From JANSWY01 sp965243755 (GTDB taxonomy: Bacteria > Bacteroidota > Bacteroidia > Cytophagales > Cyclobacteriaceae): 64,000 nucleotides of DNA. The DNA is taken from positions 1,004,010 through 1,068,009 of the forward strand of contig CBDEVW010000002.1 of the NCBI GenBank assembly GCA_965243755.1, given 5' to 3'. Of this stretch, positions 37,234-43,613 are shown piece after piece. The position numbers were made by a program, and so were the translations under genes. Positions within the stretch are counted from its first letter, which is position 1, and every line of letters starts with the position of its first letter. The notes beneath the pieces are model-generated. The model made no database searches. It was not told the DNA's origin and was given only the letters and a program-made list of their open reading frames with translations.

Positions 37234-38133
37234 ATGTCATTTCCTTCTAGTTATAATGTACAAGAAGTATCCCCAATGGGGTTACCACCATATTTTGATT
37301 TCATTAGTCTTCAGAAGAGAACCAATAGTTTTAATTCGGATAAGTTGGTTAACCTGGCTCGTCCTGGTGCTTACAAATTGAGATTGAATCATACTGAAAT
37401 TAATCTATATTATTCCGAGCAATATAATGTTTTGACACTTTGTGGCTCCTTACCTTGGTTTAAACAAGGTCATAATCTGTCATTTGGATCACTAAAATTT
37501 GAAAGCGCCATTAATGATATTCAAAATGTGATCGAACTCGACTTGTTCAGTGCCGGGGTGAAAATTTTTGAAATTTCTAAATTATTTAAAACAGTGCGAC
37601 CGGTAATTGAATATCAAAACGATTTATTTGAATTAAAGGGATTCGAAAGAGTGCAAATGCGGAATTCGTTATACTACAATCAATATACCCGCCGAGGTAA
37701 TAAAAAGATTACATTAAAATTTTATGATGCTCAGTTGAATGCTGTTGAAAAGAGAATGGTCCTAGTTCCGAATTGTCCTACTATGAAGTATGAAATGAAA
37801 TTGCACAATGTGACCTCACATTTTGATCAGGTTATTACAATAAAGGACTTGATCTATGATCAAACCATAACTCAAAAAACCATATCTGAAATGAAACATC
37901 ACTATAACGGTATTAGAAGAGGGGTCTCTATGAAATTACCTTCAAAACCAAGCTCAGAAGATTTAATAATAGCAGCACTTCTAAAGAATAATCCGAATCC
38001 ATTGGAATCTATTAATCAATTGATTAATAGCTCTGAACTTAATAAACAAGAGCGCTACAAGCGCAGAATTTTGATTCAGGAGAAGCTTCAGAAAATCACC
38101 AAAACCGACCTGAAATTCGATCTGAATTTTTAG
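37234..38133 (+). CDS. Putative replication initiator, gene II/X (phage/plasmid) type
   Basis: 299 aa from the ATG at 37234; a GTG at 37222 is also in frame. The pattern recalls filamentous-phage gene II/X and related plasmid replication proteins: a basic N-terminal strand region, GSLPWFKQGHN (residues 71-81), KFYDAQ (162-167) and YEMKLHN (186-192), corresponding to the family's YDK and RxE-type motifs. If correct it nicks a double-strand origin for rolling-circle replication of the excised circle. The palindromic sequence 3' of the gene (38188-38216) is a candidate partner. No profile search was possible. Confidence 0.5.
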   Translation: MSFPSSYNVQEVSPMGLPPYFDFISLQKRTNSFNSDKLVNLARPGAYKLRLNHTEINLYYSEQYNVLTLCGSLPWFKQGHNLSFGSLKFESAINDIQNVIELDLFSAGVKIFEISKLFKTVRPVIEYQNDLFELKGFERVQMRNSLYYNQYTRRGNKKITLKFYDAQLNAVEKRMVLVPNCPTMKYEMKLHNVTSHFDQVITIKDLIYDQTITQKTISEMKHHYNGIRRGVSMKLPSKPSSEDLIIAALLKNNPNPLESINQLINSSELNKQERYKRRILIQEKLQKITKTDLKFDLNF

Positions 38134-38187
38134 TTACGATTAGCGATCAGCTACACACAATTACACATCCAATAAAAAAGGAAGTTT

Positions 38188-38216
38188 GCAATAATATTGC
38201 ACACACTAATTGCAAT
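38188..38216. other. Short palindromes after the Rep-like gene
   Basis: GCAATAATATTGC (38188-38200, 6-bp arms) followed by the palindrome ATTGCAAT (38209-38216). They lie in the ~150-bp gene-free gap between the Rep-like gene and the convergent membrane gene. Possible origin, terminator or operator; no T-run is present. Confidence 0.3.
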
Positions 38217-38280
38217 GTGGATGCAGAAGTATTGAATGTTGATGTAAGAGAGCTATTTAATTTCTCATATAGGTCGTTGA

Positions 38281-38703
38281 TCATATTTGGGTTGATAAAG
38301 GTCTTTTAGATATTAATACCCATCCTTCAACAACTTTTTCAGTTTGCTCGTCCTGTAACCAAATGCCTCGCGCACCCACTTCTATCAAAAGTCGTCTACA
38401 ATCCTCTTCTGTTGCTCCAATAGTCATTTGCAAAGTACTAAAGAGTCTGCCATCAGAAAACTTATCATCTTCTAGCATAGTTTTGAGTATTTTTTTTCTT
38501 GGAGTATCATACTTTTCTTCTAATCGTTTGGACCGGTACTTTTCTAATTGAAGTGGCCCGTAAAAGGAAGTCACAATAGAAGATATAAAGCCCATTATAG
38601 CCCCTGCAAGAGCTCCCCAAAATGTGATAGCACCAGTTTGACTATTATCCTCTTTTTTTTTCGGAGGTACTCTGTATTGTACCAGTAGATTTTTTAGGAT
38701 CAC
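38281..38703 (-). CDS. Membrane protein, downstream part of an apparently frameshifted gene
   Basis: 140 aa if started at the GTG at 38703. It has one hydrophobic helix (FWGALAGAIMGFISSIVTSF, about residues 29-48) and a soluble ~90-residue domain ending in WVLISKRPLS. The GTG start is poor. A better N-terminus lies in another frame at 38809-38645 (signal peptide, then a Ser/Thr/Gln linker). The two frames meet at an A9 run (38653-38661); losing one A gives a continuous 175-aa exported or anchored protein. I do not recognise the soluble domain. It faces the ABC-3C operon's opposite strand within the element. Confidence 0.55.
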   Translation of the reverse strand: MILKNLLVQYRVPPKKKEDNSQTGAITFWGALAGAIMGFISSIVTSFYGPLQLEKYRSKRLEEKYDTPRKKILKTMLEDDKFSDGRLFSTLQMTIGATEEDCRRLLIEVGARGIWLQDEQTEKVVEGWVLISKRPLSTQI

Positions 38704-38809
38704 TTTGATTTTGTACTTCTTCAGTACCGATTGTGTCTTGATTTAAATTAGTTGAGTCAGCATTCATTGCAGAGCTCAAAAGGATGAAGGCTGTAATTAG
38801 TGATTTCAT
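38645..38809 (-). CDS. Signal-peptide leader ORF of the frameshifted membrane gene
   Basis: 54 aa: MKSLITAFILLSSAMNA is a convincing signal peptide, followed by a polar linker and a stop right after the A9 run (38653-38661). It ends inside the next frame. Read with eight As instead of nine, it joins the 38281-38703 frame exactly. Too short to appear in ORF lists with a 60-aa limit. Either a sequence or assembly homopolymer error, a real inactivating mutation, or slippage-dependent expression. Confidence 0.55.
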   Translation of the reverse strand: MKSLITAFILLSSAMNADSTNLNQDTIGTEEVQNQSDPKKSTGTIQSTSEKKRG

Positions 38810-38855
38810 AGGGATTGTATTCTTATGATAGATAAATCAGCGAAAATTGGATTTC

Positions 38856-39581
38856 TTACATTAGAGATGACTCAAGGCTGTTATCTATTTCTTGAGGCAT
38901 TCCAAGGTGTCCGTAGTAATTCTCAATTATTAGATATTGAACAAATGCTCGGTCTTCAGTTGTGGAAAAAGTGATTGCCAATTGATTTCTATTGTCTTCC
39001 ACACATTTCTCAGGGATCAAATATTTTCCAGTTGACGCCTCTGGTTGAACAAAACCCTGAAAATTTGGCGGAGAATATTGAAACGATTTGACAGGAGCGA
39101 ATTTTGGTGTTATGCTTTCAATTTTAATTGCCGCTCCTTTGACTAGAAAACCAAGAACATAATTTTGGTTCGTGTTGAAGTAAAATTCTTCTAATTCCAA
39201 ATATGGCTTAATCTTATCGCGATTAATTTGCCTGGTTAAATTTACTAATTCCCTATGAGCTCTTGCTGATTCAGCAAGCTGGGTTCGGTTTTCAGCAATT
39301 TCTTTGCGTTGTAGATTTAATTCTTGTGTTTGCAAAAGCGATGTGTAGATCAAAAATGCAAATGCCAAAGCTGTAAAAAGTGAGTTAACCAAACCAAAAC
39401 TATCGCCTAGCTCATTTGGATCGGAAACCGAGAAATATACAATGAAGGTTAAGGCCCATAAAACGGACACAAGTAATATTGCTGTAAATAGTATTCTAGG
39501 AAGATTTAGGAAGCTTTCACTCTGTGATTTTATATCAATTTCTTTTTTGCTTAGCGTAAAAAATTTAACTATTCTATCCAT
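38856..39581 (-). CDS. Two-TM coiled-coil membrane protein, possible accessory effector
   Basis: 241 aa. TM1 is about residues 30-51 and TM2 62-84, followed at once by an amphipathic coil (QTQELNLQRKEIAENRTQL, about 84-105) and a soluble ~130-residue domain. The 2TM-plus-coil layout with a Gln/Glu/Arg-rich stalk is common in small membrane proteins of defence islands, but no family is recognised. It is divergent from the ABC-3C operon with a 177-bp gap between them, so a shared control region is possible. Confidence 0.65.
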   Translation of the reverse strand: MDRIVKFFTLSKKEIDIKSQSESFLNLPRILFTAILLVSVLWALTFIVYFSVSDPNELGDSFGLVNSLFTALAFAFLIYTSLLQTQELNLQRKEIAENRTQLAESARAHRELVNLTRQINRDKIKPYLELEEFYFNTNQNYVLGFLVKGAAIKIESITPKFAPVKSFQYSPPNFQGFVQPEASTGKYLIPEKCVEDNRNQLAITFSTTEDRAFVQYLIIENYYGHLGMPQEIDNSLESSLM

Positions 39582-39758
39582 AATTTAGTCGTGGTTAATT
39601 GTCATATATGTTTATGACTTTGATTTTACTTTGAAAATTTATCAGTATTTAAATAATTCTGGTATATTAAGTACTAGTTTTCAGTGGTCGGCTTCTTAAT
39701 TATGTGTCTCCTTGTATTTTATTGTTTTAAGCAGCCAGATCGCACTCTAATGTGTGTT

Positions 39759-40691
39759 ATGAGTCAAAAATATCTTTCTGAGCTGGTTATTACCAACAAA
39801 GGTTTACAATCTGAAGGTAACCAATTTGAAAATCTATTTACTGGGATTATGAAGAAAGTAAATAGCAATTTCAAGAAGGTAAAACCCTATGGTAATGTTG
39901 GTGATAGAAAGAATGACGGCTTCATACCTCAATCCGGCACATACTATCAAGTATATGCTCCAGAGAATATAGCGAACGTAAGAACTGTTGTAGATGCAGT
40001 CAAGAAACTTGAAGTAGATTTTAAGGAATTAGTTGATCATTGGGATGATACTAATGAGATAAAGGAATTCAAATTTGTTGTGAATGATAAAAAGAAAGGA
40101 TGTCCAGCTGATGTTGAGAAAAAAATGCTGGAGCTAAAGAATCTCTACCCTGATAAATCCTTTAAAACTTATACTTTAGATGATTTGATTGTAGATTTCT
40201 TAAGGCTTGATTTAGATAGTCAATATGCTATAGTAGGATTTATACCAACTGCGGAAAAGCTAACTACAGGTAGCCTGTCCATATTATCGAATACGATACA
40301 ATATTTGATTGACAATGAGGGTAAAAGGGATCAGTCATCTGAGGGGTTTAGTTCATCTGAGTTCTTTGAAAAAATAGAATATAATAATATATCCGAGCAA
40401 ATCTCCGAACTATTGTTAAAAGCGGAAACGCAATCTTACCTATTAGAAGACTATTTCAAGTCCTCATTTAACAAAAAATTAAAATTGCTTCTGAGGGATA
40501 TATTTAATTTTATTTATGAGGAGGAAAAAGCAAGAATTGATGTTCACGATAGACTTACTTCATCAATAATATTTTTTAGAATTCTGGAGAGAACAGCAAT
40601 TGACGAGTCGCAATCAGGTAGAAATTCCGCATTAATTTTAATATCTTATTACTTTGTTTCCTGTGATATTTTTGAAACTAAACCATCATGA
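39759..40691 (+). CDS. ABC-3C system effector with PD-(D/E)xK-like nuclease domain
   Basis: 310 aa from the ATG at 39759. A GTG at 39684 would add 25 hydrophobic residues and is less likely. The N-terminal ~100 residues match the restriction-endonuclease-like pattern of ABC-3C effectors: NQFENLF with E24, GDRKNDGF with D49/D53, and YYQVYAPE with Q64. The all-helical remainder would be the ABC-3C C-terminal domain that couples the effector to the partners. It ends in an ATGA overlap with the small middle-component gene. Predicted toxic DNase kept in check by the ATPase until invasion is sensed; this is inference from the ABC-3C family. Confidence 0.75.
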   Translation: MSQKYLSELVITNKGLQSEGNQFENLFTGIMKKVNSNFKKVKPYGNVGDRKNDGFIPQSGTYYQVYAPENIANVRTVVDAVKKLEVDFKELVDHWDDTNEIKEFKFVVNDKKKGCPADVEKKMLELKNLYPDKSFKTYTLDDLIVDFLRLDLDSQYAIVGFIPTAEKLTTGSLSILSNTIQYLIDNEGKRDQSSEGFSSSEFFEKIEYNNISEQISELLLKAETQSYLLEDYFKSSFNKKLKLLLRDIFNFIYEEEKARIDVHDRLTSSIIFFRILERTAIDESQSGRNSALILISYYFVSCDIFETKPS

Positions 40692-40927
40692 TTTTACCTT
40701 CTAAACATATAAGTAATTGCGAAAGTCTATTAGGCTTAAGCAGCATTTTGATGCAATTTTTGAATCTACCAATTTCAATTGATGATCTCTGGATGAAATT
40801 TGAAAACATCAATAATAGTGAGGAATTTCCTACATACCATTCATTCGATAATGTTGTTTTAGCTATTGACTTGCTGTTTCTTCTGGGTAAAGTTGATATA
40901 GATAATAATTTATTGATAAAGAAATGA
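40688..40927 (+). CDS. ABC-3C middle component (MC6-like)
   Basis: 79 aa. The order fits the small ABC-three-component middle proteins: ILPSKHISNCESLLGLSSILMQFL, then ISIDDLWMKFENI, then FDNVVLAIDLLFLLGKVDID, a compact winged-helix-like fold. It probably bridges effector and ATPase. It overlaps both neighbours by 4 bp (ATGA), a strong sign of obligate co-translation. MC subtype assigned by eye. Confidence 0.7.
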   Translation: MILPSKHISNCESLLGLSSILMQFLNLPISIDDLWMKFENINNSEEFPTYHSFDNVVLAIDLLFLLGKVDIDNNLLIKK

Positions 40928-42651
40928 GACTAATCGAATTAGGTTCAGATAAATCGTCCTTTAGAACTATTAATTTCAAACCAAATGGCTTGAGTATTAT
41001 AGTGGGAACTCATATTGAAGGTGATAGCAAAAGCACCTACAATGGAGTTGGAAAGACCTTTGCTCTGTACCTAATCCAATTTTGTCTCGGAGCATCCTCA
41101 AATGACAAACTAGTTCAAAATTTACCAGATTGGACTTTCTATCTGAAGTTTGAAATAGAGAATGAAGTATACACATCTAGTAGAAATACTTCAAATCAGC
41201 GAAGAATATTTTTAAACAATGATGAGTACGGCTTAAGTGAATTTAATCTATTAATGAAAAACTTGGTATTTGACATAGATGAGGAAATACATAAAGCTTC
41301 ATTTCGGTCTTTAATTTCTAGGTTTCTTAGAATCCGAAAGGAGGAGTATGCCAAGTTCGATCGCTATGTGTATAAGGAACAGGATGATCGTGCAATGCTA
41401 AGTAACTCAATCCTTATGGGATTAAATTATTCTCTAGTTCAAAAGAAGTTCCTTCTTAGGGAAGAATATAATAAAGTAAATAGTCTTAGGACAGCAATTT
41501 CAAAAGATGAAATCTTTGTGTCAATTTATGGGGAGGAGGTCAATATTGATCAAAGGTTAGAAGATTTAGAAGAGTTAATGTTGAAATTGGAATCTAGTAT
41601 CGCAGACTTTGAGATCGCCGAAGATTACAAAGAACTTGAGAATGCTACTAACGGATTGTCATATAGGCTTAAGGTTCTGTCTAATGAACTTGCTTTGTTG
41701 AGAGAAACTCAGAGCAATATTAGTAAATCTCTTGAGGTAAAATCGGATATGAAAGTTGATGATGTTTTAAACCTGGTTAATGAGATAGAGAAACAGTTAG
41801 GATTGGATCTGAAAGGAAGAATAAATGAAGCCCTAGAATTCCATGATAAATTATTGAATGGCCGTAGAGTTCGACTTTTATCTCATGGAGAAAAACTTGC
41901 TAAGGACATTAAGATTAAGAATTTGGAGCTACAGGAGCTTACAAAAGAATATAATCTGAATCTTAAATATTTGAACAGTGTTGGTGCTTTGGAAGATTAT
42001 GTTTCCTTAAGTATGAAGCTGATGGATACAAAATCAAATTACGATAAACTTTTGTCTTCGGTAGAACTATTGAATAAATACAAAGAGAGAGAGCAGGAGA
42101 TAAAGATCACATTGGCTGAAGATAATCTCAATACTCAAAGATATTTGATCGATGTTCGAGATACAGCATTAGCTGAGATAAAGAAGATTTATAAAGAGCT
42201 TACTGAGGAGTTTTATAAAGATAGAAGTGGAAGAGTATCAGTTGAGAATAATGAGGGGGAAAATAAATTACGATACAAAATCAATGCAAAAATACCAGAC
42301 GATAGCTCTGATGGAATAAATGAAGTAGGTATATTTTGCTTTGATCTTATGTTGTTGAAATTGCAAAAAAATCATAACGTGAAATTCATCTTTCATGATA
42401 GCAGACTTCTTAGTAATATGGATTCTCATCAGAGGTTTGTAGCACTTAAACTAGGTCACGAGTTGAAGGCTGATGGGAAGCAATATATAATTAGCCTAAA
42501 TCAAGACACAATTGATCTTTTACAAGCAGAACGATCTGATGTTGAATTTCAAGAAATTGTTAAGGATAATATCATTATCGAATTGAGCGGGGATGTGCCG
42601 AGCAATAAATTACTTGGAGTGCAGGTTGATTTAGACTATGTCAAAAAGTAA
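40924..42651 (+). CDS. ABC-3C ATPase (DUF2326, RecN/SMC-like)
   Basis: 575 aa. Walker A lies at residues 41-45 (NGVGKT), then the ATPase N-lobe. A long coiled-coil hairpin runs about 185-430 (EEYNKVNSLRTAISKDEIF, ELALLRETQSNISKSLEV, KYKEREQEIKITLAED). The C-lobe has DGINEVGIFCFDLMLL (about 463-478, signature region) and Walker B/D-loop FIFHDSRLLSNMD (488-500, Asp492), then YIISLNQDTID. This is the DUF2326 layout of ABC-three-component systems. It would sense foreign or aberrant DNA and license the effector. Last gene of the operon; right-end boxes and a terminator follow within 70 bp. Confidence 0.85.
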   Translation: MRLIELGSDKSSFRTINFKPNGLSIIVGTHIEGDSKSTYNGVGKTFALYLIQFCLGASSNDKLVQNLPDWTFYLKFEIENEVYTSSRNTSNQRRIFLNNDEYGLSEFNLLMKNLVFDIDEEIHKASFRSLISRFLRIRKEEYAKFDRYVYKEQDDRAMLSNSILMGLNYSLVQKKFLLREEYNKVNSLRTAISKDEIFVSIYGEEVNIDQRLEDLEELMLKLESSIADFEIAEDYKELENATNGLSYRLKVLSNELALLRETQSNISKSLEVKSDMKVDDVLNLVNEIEKQLGLDLKGRINEALEFHDKLLNGRRVRLLSHGEKLAKDIKIKNLELQELTKEYNLNLKYLNSVGALEDYVSLSMKLMDTKSNYDKLLSSVELLNKYKEREQEIKITLAEDNLNTQRYLIDVRDTALAEIKKIYKELTEEFYKDRSGRVSVENNEGENKLRYKINAKIPDDSSDGINEVGIFCFDLMLLKLQKNHNVKFIFHDSRLLSNMDSHQRFVALKLGHELKADGKQYIISLNQDTIDLLQAERSDVEFQEIVKDNIIIELSGDVPSNKLLGVQVDLDYVKK

Positions 42652-42656
42652 ATGGT

Positions 42657-42678
42657 TGACCCCTATGATGACCCCTAT
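42657..42678 (+). repeat. Right pair of TGACCCCTAT boxes
   Basis: TGACCCCTAT at 42657 and 42669, the same 12-bp period and same orientation as the left pair (34981/34993). Located 6 bp after the ABC-3C ATPase stop and 41 bp before the right attachment repeat. Confidence 0.6.
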
Positions 42679-42685
42679 ATATAAG

Positions 42686-42718
42686 AAAAGCCTCAATACT
42701 CACCGTATCAAGGCTTTT
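42686..42718. terminator. Bidirectional terminator at the element's right end
   Basis: An inverted repeat with arms AAAAGCCT/AGGCTTTT (8 bp) plus an inner 4-bp stem interrupted by two mismatches. It can terminate the ABC-3C operon and, on the other strand, the tRNA-Ser transcript. It resembles the host terminator at 34814-34845, so the element appears to bring a replacement terminator for the tRNA. Confidence 0.7.
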
Positions 42719-42733
42719 ATGCAGAGGAGGAGG
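42719..42733. repeat. Right attachment repeat (overlaps tRNA-Ser 3' end)
   Basis: ATGCAGAGGAGGAGG identical to 34847-34861. Twelve of its bases are tRNA-Ser acceptor/T-stem sequence, so the tRNA remains intact on this side. Confidence 0.85.
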
Positions 42734-42806
42734 GATTCGAACCCCCGGTACCTCGCGGTACAACGGTTTTCAAGACCGCCGCATTCGACCACTCTGCCAC
42801 TCCTCT
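42722..42806 (-). tRNA. tRNA-Ser (anticodon TGA)
   Basis: An 85-nt cloverleaf on the minus strand: acceptor AGAGGAG/CTCCTCT, D-arm with GTGGTCGAATG, anticodon stem GCGGT/ACCG-type with loop CTTGAAA (anticodon TGA), a long variable arm typical of tRNA-Ser, and T-arm GGGTTCGAATCCC. Discriminator G at 42722; CCA is not encoded. The element's attachment site covers its 3' end. Confidence 0.95.
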
Positions 42807-43098
42807 GTGTATAATCCCAGGTGGGATTAGGTCTTCAATATTTTCTTTCCCGGTTTTCAAGACCGCCGCATTCGACGGGCCCGCCCAGGGCACTCTGCCA
42901 CTCCTCTGTGTATAATCCCAGGTGGGATTAGGTCTTCAATATTTTCTTTCCCGGTTTTCAAGACCGCCGCATTCGACGGGCCCGCCCAGGGCACTCTGCC
43001 ACTCCTCTGTGTATAATCCCAAATGGGATTAGGTCTTCAATATTTTTCTTTCCCGGTTTTCAAGACCGCCGCATTCGACGAGCCCGTCCAGGGCACTG
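42807..43098 (-). repeat. Array of tRNA-Ser 5' halves with 14-bp D-arm insertion
   Basis: The anticodon-arm sequence CGGTTTTCAAGACCGCCGCA of the intact tRNA (42764) recurs at 42851, 42952 and 43054, giving steps of 87, 101 and 102 bp. Each upstream copy holds the tRNA 5' acceptor strand, D-arm and anticodon arm but no variable or T-arm. The copies carry GGGCCCGCCCAGGG inserted exactly between TTCGAC and CACTCTG (plus-strand notation); the insertion is absent from the intact gene, which explains the 87-bp step. The outermost copy has two changes in the insertion and loses the acceptor strand. Between copies lies the palindrome TAATCCCA-NN-TGGGATTA and an AT-rich stretch. Confidence 0.85.
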
Positions 43099-43191
43099 GT
43101 GTGGTCCATCAACCATCTGTCAATGGGTGTGCAAAAGTATACGAATTATCAAAAATGTCAAATCGGGGAATCAAAAAAGTGAAATATTTTT

Positions 43192-43548
43192 TTAGTCGCT
43201 TGCCAGATAGTCGATGGCCTGCTGATAAGTGTCAAAAGCAACTACATTTCTTTTGGTATATCTGTTGTATGCATTCAACAAAATTTTCTTCACCCCACTT
43301 ACCCCAATCACGGCTGATTTCACCACCTTTCCCTGCGCTTGCTTACCCATTTCTTTGACCTTTGACATGAATTGTGGGTTGAGCAATACACCCTCATAAT
43401 TGGTAAGTACCCTAAGTCCACCTGCAGATCCTACTACCTCATCCCTCAATTTGACCGCTAGATCCATCATTTGCTCATGGCCATCACATTCATTAAATGA
43501 AGCCACCAGTATATCCTTATTTTGATGTTTGATGTATTTGATAGACAT
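43192..43548 (-). CDS. SpoIIAA/STAS-SEC14-like small protein
   Basis: 118 aa, soluble. Resembles the SpoIIAA-like family: VLTNYEGVLLNPQ, then VVKSAVIGVSGVKKILLNAYNRYTKR and a closing FDTYQQAIDYLASD. Function unproven; possibly a lipid- or protein-binding regulator. Single gene. Confidence 0.7.
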   Translation of the reverse strand: MSIKYIKHQNKDILVASFNECDGHEQMMDLAVKLRDEVVGSAGGLRVLTNYEGVLLNPQFMSKVKEMGKQAQGKVVKSAVIGVSGVKKILLNAYNRYTKRNVVAFDTYQQAIDYLASD

Positions 43549-43613
43549 GAAATGTTGCTTATTGATCCTTATTAAATATAAGCATCGCTACAGTAAAAAT
43601 CTAAAGAACACCC

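Larger units (their letters stand above)
34847..42733. mobile_element. Integrative element at tRNA-Ser carrying an ABC-3C conflict system
   Basis: 7.9 kb bounded by a 15-bp direct repeat; the right copy overlaps the 3' end of tRNA-Ser(UGA). The first gene inside the left end is a tyrosine recombinase, followed by an unknown gene, an HTH/excisionase-like gene, a gene II/X-like replication protein, two minus-strand membrane-protein genes and the three-gene ABC-3C operon. Each end carries a pair of TGACCCCTWT boxes. The interior is visibly more AT-rich than the flanks. No conjugation, capsid or transposase gene is seen, so it probably moves by integrase-mediated excision and depends on a helper for transfer. 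Confidence 0.85.

Noticed and set aside
39684..39758. Longer N-terminus of the ABC-3C effector from GTG
   Set aside because: It adds a hydrophobic stretch unlike the family; the ATG at 39759 gives a normal cytoplasmic start.
42807..43098. CRISPR-like array of regular repeats
   Set aside because: The units are ~101 bp, nearly identical over their whole length with no unique spacers, and they copy tRNA-Ser sequence. No cas genes nearby.
43023..43358. Plus-strand ORF of 111 aa over the tRNA array
   Set aside because: Its frame runs through tRNA-derived repeats and then antisense to the SpoIIAA-like gene; composition unlike a protein.
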